Shown here piece after piece: positions 35,757 to 45,063 of a stretch of DNA of 64,000 nucleotides (the first letter of the stretch is position 1; the number at the start of each line of letters is the position of its first letter). This DNA comes from an uncultured Paracoccaceae bacterium. Lineage in GTDB: Bacteria > Pseudomonadota > Alphaproteobacteria > Rhodobacterales > Rhodobacteraceae. The position numbers were made by a program, and so were the translations under genes. The notes under the pieces are model-generated. The model was not told the DNA's origin, made no database searches, and saw nothing but the letters and a program-made list of their open reading frames with translations. The stretch lies in contig CANKZJ010000004.1 in NCBI GenBank assembly GCA_947488605.1, forward strand, positions 1 through 64,000. Direction: 5' to 3'.

Positions 35757-36208
35757 GAATAAAGCGCTCCGAATCTAGCTTTGTACGTCGCTATCATTTC
35801 ATCTTCGGTCACGCCATCATCATAGGGGGGCGTCCAAATCTCGGATGCACTTTCAATATTGATGACGACCAACGCCGCAATGCGTTTTGCCAGATCGCCA
35901 AAGGTGTCCAGCCACATCGGATGCATCTGTACGAACCAATCGCTGCCCTTGGGATGGATCACCGCTTTGCCGCCCACCCGCACGGCTTTGCGTTTGAAAG
36001 GATCGATGAAATTCACCTCAACAGCCGGGTTGCCCGTCAGGTTGCGGCGGGTCCCGGGTGAGCGGATATCACTGTAGGCGATAGTAATGTCATCCAGCAC
36101 CAGAAACGTGCCTTTGGGCGATACGGCTGGCGCCCCTTCCGAAGTCACTGACGCCACGAACCCTAGAGGGAACGTGGCGATCAGGTCTTTCATCGGTGCG
36201 GTCAGCAT
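35753..36208 (-). CDS. Pyridoxamine-5-phosphate-oxidase-like flavin-binding (PPOX) protein
   Basis: 151 aa, split beta-barrel PPOX fold (FPLGFVASVTSEGAPAVSPKGTFLVLDD, then YSDIRSPGTRRNL). The start is placed at 36208, where the ATG overlaps the stop of the upstream dehydrogenase gene (TGATG); a second Met is five codons later. Such proteins bind FMN or F420 or have unknown ligands. Its place in the middle of a coupled operon of methyl-transfer genes suggests a helper redox role, but this is inference. Confidence 0.75.
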   Translation of the reverse strand: MLTAPMKDLIATFPLGFVASVTSEGAPAVSPKGTFLVLDDITIAYSDIRSPGTRRNLTGNPAVEVNFIDPFKRKAVRVGGKAVIHPKGSDWFVQMHPMWLDTFGDLAKRIAALVVINIESASEIWTPPYDDGVTEDEMIATYKARFGALYS

Positions 36209-38661
36209 CAGGCGCGGATACGTTCGTTTTGCGGATCCCACAAAGGCTGATCTTCCTGGATCGTCGCGGTGTAACGCTCGCCGTAGATCTCAACCTCGAC
36301 CTTGCCGCCGGGGGTATTCACATCTGTGCGCAGCATCCCCAAGGCGATGGATTTGTTCACCCGGAAGCCCCAATCGCCTGACGTGGTTTCACCGACCTTT
36401 TCGTCGCCGACCCAAATTGGCGACATATACGGCGCGTCTGCCGGGCCGGGGTTATCGATGGTCAGTGTCGCGAACCCTTGCTTGCGGCCTTGCTGTTTTT
36501 CACTCAGCAGTGCGGCCTTGCCGGGGAAGTCTTGTGGTTTGTCGAATCTGATAAACCGCTCCATTCCACCTTCGAGCAAGGTGTAATCGGTGGACAGATC
36601 GCCTTTCCAAGCGCGATAGCCTTTTTCGATGCGCAATGCATTAAGGGCAAACATGCCAAACGGTGTCGCACCAGCGGCGAGGACAGCATCATAAAGCGCA
36701 GGCATATTGTCCATACGTGCATGAATTTCCCAACCAAGCTCACCCGCAAAGCTGACGCGGGCCAGTTTGCAGGGCTGGCCTGCAACGGTTGCAGATTGGT
36801 GCGTCAACCAACCAAGGCTGAGATCAGCATCGGTGCCCATCTCGGCGAAAAGATCACGCGCTTTCGGGCCCGTGACGATCAAGGTCGTGAAATCCTTGGT
36901 GATGTCTGTCAGGGTCAGACCCGCAGGCAGGTACTTGTCCAGAATGTCATAGTCGTGCCACTGCGCAGACGCCGCAGTGATCAATGTAAAGTCGTCCTCG
37001 CCGTGACGGATCAATGACATCTCGGTTAGAATACGGCCCTGACTGTCGGGGAAATAGGCAAGGTTCATCCGGTCAATCTTGGGCAAAGCACCCGCGACCA
37101 TGCCGCGCAGGAACTCCGCGGCCCCTTCGCCCGTCAGATTGAAACGCGAGAACCCGGGCAAGTCGAGAACACCAACGCCGTCACGAACAGCTTCGCATTC
37201 TTCTTTGACGCGCGCCTTCCAAGGGCCTTCACGTTCCCAAGTCTCGGTCGCCTCGGTGGACGTGTCATCACCATCCTTGGCAAACCAATTCGCACGTTCC
37301 CAGCCGTTATAAGCACCCATTTGACCACCCAGCGCGCGGACGCGCGCATCAACCGGCGACAACTTCTTGTCTCGTCCGGCAGGCCACATCTTATGGGGGA
37401 AATGCATGCCATACTCGTGGCCATAAGTCTCCAGCGCCTTGGCATGGCAGTAATCGTCATCGGTATAATCGGTGTAGCGGCGCGGATCGACAGACCACAT
37501 ATCCATTTCGGTTTCGCCCTCGGTCAGCCATTCTGCCATCACCTTGCCTGCGCCACCACCTTGGACAATGCCAAAGGTAAACGAATGCGCCTCAAAGGCG
37601 TTACGCACGCCGGGCATCGGGCCGATCATCGGCAGGCCGTCAGGGGCATAAGGGATCGGGCCGTTGATGTTACGGCCGACACCGCCGGTGCCCAGAAGCG
37701 GCACACGCTCCATCGCGTCCTCAATATACCATTCCAAACGGTCCAGATCATCTGGGTATAACTGAAAGCTAAAATCATGCGGCATCGGGTCTTCGGGCGT
37801 GACCCAATGCGCCTTACAGTTCCGCTCGTAGGGGCCAAGGTTCAGGCCGTTCTTGTCCTGACGCAGATAGTAGGAACTATCCACGTCTCGGATCATCGGG
37901 GTCTTTTTGCCATTTTCCTTGGTCCACGCTTTGATCTCGTCGATTTCCTCGGTCAGGAAATACTGGTGTGACATAACGGTCAGCGGCACATCGCGGCCAC
38001 CATATGGCTTGAACCATTCACCCACGCGGGCGGCGTAGTAGCCAGCGGCATTCACGACCTTCTCACAGGTGATATCACCCTTTTCGGTATGCACGATCCA
38101 GTCGCCCGTCTCTTTTTGCGTCACGCCGGTTGCAGGGCAGAACCGCTCAATCTTAGCACCCAGATCACGGGCACCTTTGGCCAACGCTTGGGTCAATTGC
38201 GCGGGATCAATATCACCGTCAAGCGGGTCCCACAGGACAGCCGACAGATCATGCGTTTCGACAAATGGATTATAGTTCTTAACCTCATCAATCCCGATCA
38301 TTTCAAGCGGGAGGCCCATGCCCTTGGCCTGACCTGCAACGCGTTTGAATTCCTGCATCCGCTCTTTGGTGTGGCCCAACCGCAATGCACCTGTGACGTG
38401 ATAATTCATCGGATAATCAACTTCGTCCGCCAACGACCGGTACATATCCAGCGAATACCGCTGCATGTTCATCACAGCCCAATTAGGCGCAAAGTTCGGG
38501 CAGTTGCCCGCCGCATGCCACGTTGATCCGGCGGTCAGTTCGTTCTTTTCCAACAGAACGCAATCGGTCCAGCCCATTTTGGCAAGGTGGTAAAGCGTGG
38601 ACACACCCACAACACCACCACCAATAATTACAACACGTGCAGTTGTCGGAAAATCAGCCAT
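36208..38661 (-). CDS. FAD-dependent oxidoreductase fused to GcvT domains (dimethylglycine/sarcosine dehydrogenase-like), paralogue
   Basis: 817 aa with the same architecture as 31399-33843: DAO domain with VVIIGGGVVGVSTLYHL, SGSTWHAAG-type flavin segment (AGSTWHAAGNCPNF), FAO_M, GcvT and GcvT_C. The paralogues differ through the substrate region, so they may act on successive or different N-methyl substrates. The ATG at 38661 was chosen because it starts the dinucleotide-binding fold; the open frame extends 22 codons upstream without a better site. Spacing to the GFA gene is 14 bp. Confidence 0.88.
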   Translation of the reverse strand: MADFPTTARVVIIGGGVVGVSTLYHLAKMGWTDCVLLEKNELTAGSTWHAAGNCPNFAPNWAVMNMQRYSLDMYRSLADEVDYPMNYHVTGALRLGHTKERMQEFKRVAGQAKGMGLPLEMIGIDEVKNYNPFVETHDLSAVLWDPLDGDIDPAQLTQALAKGARDLGAKIERFCPATGVTQKETGDWIVHTEKGDITCEKVVNAAGYYAARVGEWFKPYGGRDVPLTVMSHQYFLTEEIDEIKAWTKENGKKTPMIRDVDSSYYLRQDKNGLNLGPYERNCKAHWVTPEDPMPHDFSFQLYPDDLDRLEWYIEDAMERVPLLGTGGVGRNINGPIPYAPDGLPMIGPMPGVRNAFEAHSFTFGIVQGGGAGKVMAEWLTEGETEMDMWSVDPRRYTDYTDDDYCHAKALETYGHEYGMHFPHKMWPAGRDKKLSPVDARVRALGGQMGAYNGWERANWFAKDGDDTSTEATETWEREGPWKARVKEECEAVRDGVGVLDLPGFSRFNLTGEGAAEFLRGMVAGALPKIDRMNLAYFPDSQGRILTEMSLIRHGEDDFTLITAASAQWHDYDILDKYLPAGLTLTDITKDFTTLIVTGPKARDLFAEMGTDADLSLGWLTHQSATVAGQPCKLARVSFAGELGWEIHARMDNMPALYDAVLAAGATPFGMFALNALRIEKGYRAWKGDLSTDYTLLEGGMERFIRFDKPQDFPGKAALLSEKQQGRKQGFATLTIDNPGPADAPYMSPIWVGDEKVGETTSGDWGFRVNKSIALGMLRTDVNTPGGKVEVEIYGERYTATIQEDQPLWDPQNERIRA

Positions 38662-38675
38662 ATCGTTTGCTCTCT

Positions 38676-39059
38676 CTAGTCGGGGACATGCGGGGCATCG
38701 TCCGGGATGGTGTAATAGTCGCCGCAATCGGCAGTGAAGATATGCTTACCGGGGGTCATCGCGGTAGGCAGGTCAAGGCAACCTGCGGCGATGCCTAAGT
38801 GATTTGCGCCATTTGGTTGATAAAATAAGCTTGATCCGCATATTTTGCAAAACCCACGGCGGGCGCTTGGCGAGGATTGGAACCATGTCAGGCCATCATC
38901 GCGGGAAAAGGTGACATCCGCCGTTTCGGCGCGGGTCGACGCCCAGTAATGCCCGCTGGTACGACGGCACTGGCTGCAATGGCAAAAGCTAACGGTGTCG
39001 CGGGCATTTGAAACCTCAAAGGCCACCGCGCCACATTCACAACGTCCCTGCAGCGCCAT
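38676..39059 (-). CDS. GFA/CENP-V family zinc protein
   Basis: 127 aa. It has the GFA fold with zinc-binding cysteines in RCECG, SFCHCSQCRRTSG and FCKICGSSLFY. The family includes the S-(hydroxymethyl)glutathione synthase Gfa of Paracoccus, which helps formaldehyde detoxification, though many members are untested. It lies directly upstream of an enzyme whose demethylation reaction could release formaldehyde, making that role plausible here. Confidence 0.82.
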   Translation of the reverse strand: MALQGRCECGAVAFEVSNARDTVSFCHCSQCRRTSGHYWASTRAETADVTFSRDDGLTWFQSSPSARRGFCKICGSSLFYQPNGANHLGIAAGCLDLPTAMTPGKHIFTADCGDYYTIPDDAPHVPD

Positions 39060-39068
39060 CCCGGACCT

Positions 39069-39635
39069 CTAATAGATCGGGGGAGAGATCACCCAAATGA
39101 TCTCGCACGGGGTGTCGTTGCGGTTCCACCATTGAAACTGTTCACCACGCAGACGAAAGCTATCACCCGCTTCAAGTGTGAAGTGTTTGCCATCCAAAGC
39201 AATCTCAAACTGACCACTGATCAGATAGCAAACTTCTTGGGTGCGACGGGTCAGCGGTTCTGGCAGATGCGAATGCGGGGCGAAGGTAGAGTGGATCACC
39301 TCAAAATCATCCGTCAGATCGGGCGACAAAAGTGCCTCGGTCAGACCGGGTGTCCTGCTGCCAATCGGACGACGTGCATGGGACCGCACGATCAGACCTT
39401 CCTCGTCAGGGGCGGCACCAACCTGAAGGAAGCTGGAAATCGACACATCCAACACTTCGGCCATACGCCCCAAATCGGCAATCGCGGGATGCGACTTGTC
39501 ACGTTCAACCTGACTAAGCCATCCAACGGATCGGTTCAGTGCGTCTGCAAGATCAACCAGCGTCATCCCGCGCGCTTTGCGCAGCGCGCGGATGTCAGCG
39601 CCCAACGACGAGACTGTGTGTCTATTGTCGGGCAT
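39069..39635 (-). CDS. XRE-family regulator with cupin domain
   Basis: 188 aa. The N-terminal HTH_3 is at about residues 10-65 (LGADIRALRKARGMTLVDLADALNRSVGWLSQVERD). The C-terminal cupin is at about 110-185 (QEVCYLISGQFEIALDGKHFTLEAGDSFRLRG). This type often regulates amine or amino-acid catabolism in response to a small ligand. The ATG at 39635 is preferred because the HTH starts soon after it; an ATG at 39659 is also possible. It heads the run that continues with gfa and the dehydrogenase, and a palindrome lies just upstream (39658-39669). Confidence 0.85.
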   Translation of the reverse strand: MPDNRHTVSSLGADIRALRKARGMTLVDLADALNRSVGWLSQVERDKSHPAIADLGRMAEVLDVSISSFLQVGAAPDEEGLIVRSHARRPIGSRTPGLTEALLSPDLTDDFEVIHSTFAPHSHLPEPLTRRTQEVCYLISGQFEIALDGKHFTLEAGDSFRLRGEQFQWWNRNDTPCEIIWVISPPIY

Positions 39636-39657
39636 TGGTATCTCGTGAAAAAAGCCC

Positions 39658-39669
39658 ATGAAATTTCAT
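39658..39669. promoter_or_regulatory. Palindrome upstream of the XRE-cupin gene
   Basis: ATGAAATTTCAT, a perfect 12-bp palindrome 23 bp before the preferred start. It could be an autoregulatory operator or overlap an alternative start. There is no further support. Confidence 0.3.
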
Positions 39670-39741
39670 ATAGCGCAACCTTACCTTTTCGCAAAACTTT
39701 TTCGTCAATCGACGTGAAAAGAGTGTGTCACCATCTTTGGA

Positions 39742-40191
39742 TCATTCAAAGACACTTTTTAGCATCCGCATCAAACCATCAACGTCATCTTGTGTGAAAG
39801 CATCTGGTTGATCGCTGTCGATATCAAAAACGCCAATCAGCACACCCTGTTTATTGCGCACCGGAAGCACCAGTTCCGAGCGCGTGCTGTTGGCGCACGC
39901 AATATGGCCGGGAAAGGCATCGACGTCCGCGACGCGCTGAACCTCGCCCGTGCGTGCAGCAGCACCGCAAACACCGCGCGAAAAGGGGATCACCAGACAG
40001 CCGTGGCCGCCTTGATAAGGCCCAATCTTAAGCAGTTCAGGCGCTGTGACGCGGTAAAAACCCGTCCAATCAAACCGGTCATCGCAGTGATGAACCTCGC
40101 AGGCGACCGTCGCCATAAGCGCGATTTCATCATCTTCACCATCGGTAAGAGACGCCACAACTTGATGCAAATTCCCGTAATTCACGCGCAT
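39742..40191 (-). CDS. msrC: Free methionine-(R)-sulfoxide reductase (GAF domain)
   Basis: 149 aa GAF-domain protein. The three conserved cysteines of the fRMsr family are present with the expected 10 and 24 spacing: HGC, SRGVCG and PGHIAC. The DIDSD segment near the end is also conserved. It reduces free methionine-R-sulfoxide using thioredoxin. It is transcribed with the MDR oxidoreductase four bases upstream. Confidence 0.88.
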   Translation of the reverse strand: MRVNYGNLHQVVASLTDGEDDEIALMATVACEVHHCDDRFDWTGFYRVTAPELLKIGPYQGGHGCLVIPFSRGVCGAAARTGEVQRVADVDAFPGHIACANSTRSELVLPVRNKQGVLIGVFDIDSDQPDAFTQDDVDGLMRMLKSVFE

Positions 40192-40195
40192 GGCC

Positions 40196-41257
40196 TTAGC
40201 TTTCTTTGTGCTTGGCGACCGTCAGGACGATCTTTCCGGTATAGGCTTTGTCCGCAAAAGCGGCTTGGGCTGCGTTGATTTCCTTGAGCGGGAAAATCGC
40301 AGCGACCAAAGGCTGAATGGCACCTGTCTCAATCAATCGCACAAGATTTCCAAACACCTGAGGCTCCAAAACCGTACACCCAAAAAAGCTCAGGTCTTTG
40401 AGGTAGAGCGTGCGCACGTCCAATTCTACGACAGGTCCCGCAACTGCACCCGCAACAGCGTAGCGACCTTTGGGTTTTAGAACCTCTAGAAGCTCTGGCC
40501 ATTTTGGTCCCGCGACCAAATCAACAACGACATCGACGCTATTTGCGCCCATGACATCCACATAAGTATCATCGCGATCAACGATGACGTCAGCGCCTAG
40601 GTCGCGCAATGATTGGGCCTTTGCAGCACTTGTAACGGCGATGACTTTTGCACCGCGTGCCTTGGCCAATTGCACGGCGGCTGATCCCACACCGCCCGAT
40701 GCCCCGGTAATCAAGACGGCCTCGCCTGATTGCAGATTGGTGCGGGTCAGCATGTTTTCAGCAGTGGAGTAAGAGCATGGAAAAGACGCAAGTGCGGCGT
40801 CGCTCAACGCGCTATCGATCTTGAACGCATGACGTGCGGCAACCGTACAGTATTCCGCAAAGGCGCCATCGCATTCTGACCCAAAGAACCAAGGTTGCGA
40901 CAGCATGCGCCCCTGCGCTTCGATCAAGCATGGCTCGATCAGAACGCGTTCACCGATGCGGCCTGCGTCTACGCCCTCACCGACAGCTGCGATGTATCCG
41001 CAGGCATCAATCCCTTGGATGCACGGAAATCGAAGGGGTTCGCCCGCCCAACTCGCATCATCCGCATCGTTGTCCCCTTTCGAGTACCAACCAACGCGCG
41101 TGTTGATGTCCGTGTTATTCACGCCAGCAGCTGCAACCTTGACCAAGACCTCTCCGGGCAGGGGGGGCGGGACAGGTAAATCCTCTCGCCATTCCAAACA
41201 CTCAGGCCCGCCGTGGCCTGTCAATGCAACACCAAACATTAAAGCTTTCTCAGTCAT
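40196..41257 (-). CDS. Zinc-binding MDR alcohol dehydrogenase family protein
   Basis: 353 aa. Rossmann motif VLITGASGGVGSAAVQLAKARGAKVIAV at about residues 180-207. The N-terminal GroES-like domain (VAAAGVNNTDINTRVGWY) is of the quinone-oxidoreductase-like branch. It is likely an NADPH-dependent quinone or enone reductase. The ATG overlaps the thiolase stop (ATGA), linking the two enzymes in one operon. Confidence 0.8.
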   Translation of the reverse strand: MTEKALMFGVALTGHGGPECLEWREDLPVPPPLPGEVLVKVAAAGVNNTDINTRVGWYSKGDNDADDASWAGEPLRFPCIQGIDACGYIAAVGEGVDAGRIGERVLIEPCLIEAQGRMLSQPWFFGSECDGAFAEYCTVAARHAFKIDSALSDAALASFPCSYSTAENMLTRTNLQSGEAVLITGASGGVGSAAVQLAKARGAKVIAVTSAAKAQSLRDLGADVIVDRDDTYVDVMGANSVDVVVDLVAGPKWPELLEVLKPKGRYAVAGAVAGPVVELDVRTLYLKDLSFFGCTVLEPQVFGNLVRLIETGAIQPLVAAIFPLKEINAAQAAFADKAYTGKIVLTVAKHKES

Positions 41258-42408
41258 GTAAGTTCAATCGCTATCGCCGTACCTTCGCCGCCGCCAATAC
41301 AGATTGCCGCGATACCGCGCCGCAAACCGTGGGTTTCCAAAGCATGCAGCAGCGTGACGATGATCCGCGCGCCAGATGCCCCAATCGGATGCCCCAAGAC
41401 GCAAGCGCCACCGTGGACGTTGATCTTGTCACGCGGAATGTTCATCTCGTGCATAAAGGCCATTGGGACGACTGCGAATGCTTCGTTCACTTCCCACAGA
41501 TCGACGTCTTTGGCAGTCCACCCGATCTTGGCGAGCAGTTTTTGTGCTGCCGGAACTGGGGCGGTGGTGAACCAGCCCGGTGCCTGTGCATGGCTTGCAT
41601 GTCCAATGATCCGCGCGCGCGCTTTGCCCGCCTCGGCTGACAACACAAGCGCCGCCGCCCCGTCCGAAATGCTGGACGCATTCGCGGCGGTGACTGTACC
41701 TTCGGGATCAAATGCAGGCCGCAGCGTTGGGATCTTTTCGGGCATTGCCTTCGCAGGTTGTTCGTCCTCGCTGACCGTAATATCACCCTTGCGGGCATGG
41801 ACGGTAACTGGTGCGATCTCATCCGCGAACGCGCCGCTTTTTTGTGCCGCAAGCGCTTGCGACAGGGACGCTAGGGCGTAGTCATCCTGCGCCTCGCGTG
41901 TGAATTGGAATCGTTTGGCGCAATCCTCAGCAAAGGTGCCCATTAGGCGGCCTTTGTCATAGGCATCCTCGAGCCCATCAAGGAACATGCTGTCTTGCAC
42001 AGTCTGATGCCCAATCCGCGCACCGGCGCGCATCTTTGGCATCAGATACGGCGCGTTTGTCATGCTTTCCATGCCACCAGCGATGACAGTGTCGGCAGCC
42101 CCCAAAGCGATCTGGTCAAAACCCATCATTGCGGCCTTCATGCCCGAACCACACATTTTATTCAGTGTTGTCGCGGGCACGCTATCGTCCAAGCCTGCAT
42201 GAAACCCCGCCTGCCGGGCGGGTGCTTGCCCAAGGCCTGCGGGCAACACGCACCCCATCAAGACCTCATCAACCGTGGCAACATCTGCACCGGCCATCGC
42301 CGCGCGCATGGCCGTGCCACCCAGCGTCGGCGCATCCACGTCAGAGAATACCCCCTGAAACCCGCCCATAGCTGTGCGGGCGGCACCAATGATGAAAACG
42401 TCGCGCAT
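41254..42408 (-). CDS. Acetyl-CoA C-acyltransferase (thiolase)
   Basis: 384 aa. The three thiolase active-site regions are visible: NKMCGSGMKA (nucleophilic Cys about residue 88), GGACVLGHPIGASGARI (His), and the terminal CIGGGEGTAIAIE (Cys). The start at 42408 has AAAGGAGG before it; the open frame extends far upstream, overlapping a divergent gene, and is rejected. It condenses or cleaves acyl-CoA. Whether biosynthetic or beta-oxidative cannot be told. It is coupled to the MDR oxidoreductase. Confidence 0.9.
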   Translation of the reverse strand: MRDVFIIGAARTAMGGFQGVFSDVDAPTLGGTAMRAAMAGADVATVDEVLMGCVLPAGLGQAPARQAGFHAGLDDSVPATTLNKMCGSGMKAAMMGFDQIALGAADTVIAGGMESMTNAPYLMPKMRAGARIGHQTVQDSMFLDGLEDAYDKGRLMGTFAEDCAKRFQFTREAQDDYALASLSQALAAQKSGAFADEIAPVTVHARKGDITVSEDEQPAKAMPEKIPTLRPAFDPEGTVTAANASSISDGAAALVLSAEAGKARARIIGHASHAQAPGWFTTAPVPAAQKLLAKIGWTAKDVDLWEVNEAFAVVPMAFMHEMNIPRDKINVHGGACVLGHPIGASGARIIVTLLHALETHGLRRGIAAICIGGGEGTAIAIELT

Positions 42409-42533
42409 GATCGGCCTCCTTTGGTCAGTCTCGACGCTACGCCTGCACCTGCAAAAGGGGAAGCCCGAAACATAGGCGTTGCGCTGGCGTTTGAACAATC
42501 TACTTTGTGGTCCGTGACCAACAAGGAAGTCCC

Positions 42534-44108
42534 ATGCGCAATTTTCACCACCCCGGCCGTTCCGCAGTCTACGCAAGCAACGGTATGTGTGCCACGTCGC
42601 ACCCCCTTGCCGCCAAAGTCGCCGTGCAAATGATGGAAGCAGGCGGCAACGCCATGGATGGTGCGATCGCGGGGGCTGTGCTGTTGGGCCTGTGCGAGCC
42701 ACAAATGACCGGCATCGGCGGTGATTGCTTTGTGCTGATGACACCACCGGGCGAAGACCGGGTTGTGGCGCTCAATGGATCAGGACGCGCACCTGCGGCG
42801 ATCGACGGTGAGGCGTTGCGCGCCAAAGGGCCTGTTATCGCACCTTATTCAGCGGATGCAGTCAGCGTGCCGGGCGCGGTTGATGCCTTTTGCAAACTGT
42901 CAAAAGACTGGGGCAAACTTGGCCTGAAAGCAGCCCTTGCACCTTCGATCCACTATGCCGAAGCTGGCATTCCGGTGGCTGAACGGGTCGCGTTCGACTG
43001 GGCGCAATCCGTAGATAATCTCTCGGGTCATGCCCGCGATCTTTATTTGCTGAACAACGCAGCGCCCAAACCGGGGCAAGTGTTTCGCACACCCGAACAG
43101 GCCCAGGTCCTGCGCCGCATTGCGATGGACGGACGCGCAGGTTTCTACGAAGGCGAAGTCGCGGAAGATATGGTCGCCAGCCTGAACGCCTTGGGCGGCT
43201 GCCATACCTTGGATGATTTTGCGAACACCGCCTGCGACTACACGGACCCGATCAAAGGCGACTACGCAGGCCTTGATCTGTACGAGCATCCACCAAACGG
43301 GCAGGGCGCGACCGCGATCTTGCTGCTCAATATGCTCAAGCACTTTGACATCGCAGGCATGGACCCTTGGGGATCCGCGCGCGCGCATATCGAGGCGGAA
43401 GCCACGAAACTGGCCTATGACGCCCGCAACCGGTTCCTTGCTGATCCCGACCATATGACGCGGCTGGACTACATGACGTCGCCCGACACGGCAGCAAAAC
43501 TTGCAGCCCTGATCGACCCCAAAAAGGCGATGTCCGCAGGCGTGCCGGGGGCCGAGGCTGTGCACAAAGACACCATCTACATCACGGTAGTCGACAAAGA
43601 TCGGATGTGCGTGTCGCTGATCTATTCAGTCTTCCATTCTTTCGGGTCCGGCATCGCATCCGACAAATTCGGTGTGCTGTTCCAGAACCGCGGCGCAGGG
43701 TTCACATTGGACGAGGGACACCCCAACGAAGTTGGCCCCGGCAAACGGCCCATGCACACGATCATCCCCGCGATGCTGAAAAAGGACGGCAAGGTCATGA
43801 TGCCGTTCGGTGTGATGGGAGGACAATATCAGTCTACAGGCCACGCAAGGTTCGTCACGAACGTCAGCGATTTCGGACTATCCCCACAAGCCGCCATCGA
43901 CGCCCCCCGCTGCTTTGCCGAAGGCGACGAACTGCGGGTCGAAGACGGCTATAGCGACGCGGTGAAAGCGGAACTGAGCGCATTGGGGCACAACGTCGTG
44001 CGGCCCGAAACAGCGATCGGGGGAGCACAAGCGATCCTGCTGCACGATGACGGCGTGCTTGAAGGGGGAAGTGACCCGCGCAAGGATGGGTGTGCGATCG
44101 GGTTTTAG
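42534..44108 (+). CDS. Gamma-glutamyltransferase family protein (Ntn hydrolase)
   Basis: 524 aa, full-length GGT fold. The autoprocessing region at about residues 344-375 is HKDTIYITVVDKDRMCVS..., where the canonical TTHYSVVD reads TIYITVVD, so the catalytic Thr is kept but the following Thr-His pair is changed. GGQYQSTGHARFVTN and the Gly-rich GIGGDCFV near residue 61 are family-typical. No signal peptide is visible, so it may act in the cytoplasm on gamma-glutamyl or related amides. The ATG at 42534 follows CAAGGAAG. Confidence 0.82.
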   Translation: MRNFHHPGRSAVYASNGMCATSHPLAAKVAVQMMEAGGNAMDGAIAGAVLLGLCEPQMTGIGGDCFVLMTPPGEDRVVALNGSGRAPAAIDGEALRAKGPVIAPYSADAVSVPGAVDAFCKLSKDWGKLGLKAALAPSIHYAEAGIPVAERVAFDWAQSVDNLSGHARDLYLLNNAAPKPGQVFRTPEQAQVLRRIAMDGRAGFYEGEVAEDMVASLNALGGCHTLDDFANTACDYTDPIKGDYAGLDLYEHPPNGQGATAILLLNMLKHFDIAGMDPWGSARAHIEAEATKLAYDARNRFLADPDHMTRLDYMTSPDTAAKLAALIDPKKAMSAGVPGAEAVHKDTIYITVVDKDRMCVSLIYSVFHSFGSGIASDKFGVLFQNRGAGFTLDEGHPNEVGPGKRPMHTIIPAMLKKDGKVMMPFGVMGGQYQSTGHARFVTNVSDFGLSPQAAIDAPRCFAEGDELRVEDGYSDAVKAELSALGHNVVRPETAIGGAQAILLHDDGVLEGGSDPRKDGCAIGF

Positions 44109-44155
44109 GTTGCGCGCAGAGTTCGCAGTGCGGAAGAAGTGACACTTGAGTTTGG

Positions 44156-44509
44156 TCAGCGAAACTCATGCTTGACCACAATTTCACCAATAATAGCGTC
44201 GTTGAATGCGCTCATTTCCTCGGCGGGTATCCAATACTCTAAATGCGCTCGACCACCGGCCTCCTGAACTTCATAGGCGTCCAGATAGGATTTCAAAACT
44301 TCAAAGCGCGTGACAAACCCAGAACCGCTTGCTTTCACGTTCCAATCTCGAGCTATCTTAATGGCGTAGTCTTCGGTCAGCACAGGATAGAAGATCGGTT
44401 GTTCAGGCAAACGCGGGGGAAATTCCCGCATTTTGGCCTGCTCAATTAGGACAAGTTCTTCAGGCCCAATCGGCCTCCAGAGTGTAACAGTTTTGGCGCT
44501 ATTGTTCAT
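44156..44509 (-). CDS. Small hypothetical protein of the ADP-ribosylation/crystallin-J1-annotated group
   Basis: 117 aa. The pattern RPIGPEELVLIEQAKMREFPPRLPEQPIFYPVLTEDYAIKIARDWN, ending WIPAEEMSAFNDAIIG, is that of a widespread short family usually given an ADP-ribosylation/crystallin J1 label. That label rests on weak similarity and says little about function. The protein is soluble and monocistronic. Confidence 0.65.
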   Translation of the reverse strand: MNNSAKTVTLWRPIGPEELVLIEQAKMREFPPRLPEQPIFYPVLTEDYAIKIARDWNVKASGSGFVTRFEVLKSYLDAYEVQEAGGRAHLEYWIPAEEMSAFNDAIIGEIVVKHEFR

Positions 44510-44601
44510 GGCAAATCATAACCATGGATAGGCCGAGTACTTCAAGCCTCGGCGGTGATTAAGGGCTCCAAGCAGCCACTCGCCTAAGCGCAGCAAAGGG
44601 A

Positions 44602-44994
44602 TCACCCGGCCCTTAACGACCGCAAAAACAATCCCAATCCACCAACCAACAGCACCAAAATCACGATCAGATCAAATGCGCTCATCCGTGCCAGTTGCAG
44701 TGTCATATTCGCGATCACGCCGAAGATCAGTGCGACCAGTGATGCCCCGGCGATCCCCCAGCCAAACCAGTTCCTTGAGTTGTAGAAAATCATCCCCACG
44801 CCGAACATAAACGGGATCAGGATCATGCCAGATGTGATTGGCACGCCGCCGATGCCAAAGACGCGGCTGCCGAACCCAAAGTTTGGCCGCACGATAATCC
44901 CGTTGAGCAGCAGGTACCCCCCGCCGACCATCATGATCAGACCGATCAAAAATGTGCCGGTCCCGCCGTCACTGCCGCCTGCGCCTCGTGCCAT
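44602..44994 (-). CDS. Four-helix membrane protein of unknown function
   Basis: 130 aa. Hydrophobic segments at about residues 13-35, 52-72, 75-98 and 105-127. The N-terminus is Gly/Ser-rich (MARGAGGSDGGTGTF) and cytosolic or linker-like. No domain recognised. An 11-bp-phased fourfold repeat lies 70-113 bp upstream of its start. Confidence 0.7.
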   Translation of the reverse strand: MARGAGGSDGGTGTFLIGLIMMVGGGYLLLNGIIVRPNFGFGSRVFGIGGVPITSGMILIPFMFGVGMIFYNSRNWFGWGIAGASLVALIFGVIANMTLQLARMSAFDLIVILVLLVGGLGLFLRSLRAG

Positions 44995-45063
44995 GACACT
45001 CTCCTATTTGGTGTTTGCGGCCGAGTTTAGGACCGCGCCTGCGTTTTTGCCAGCCGCATCGTG

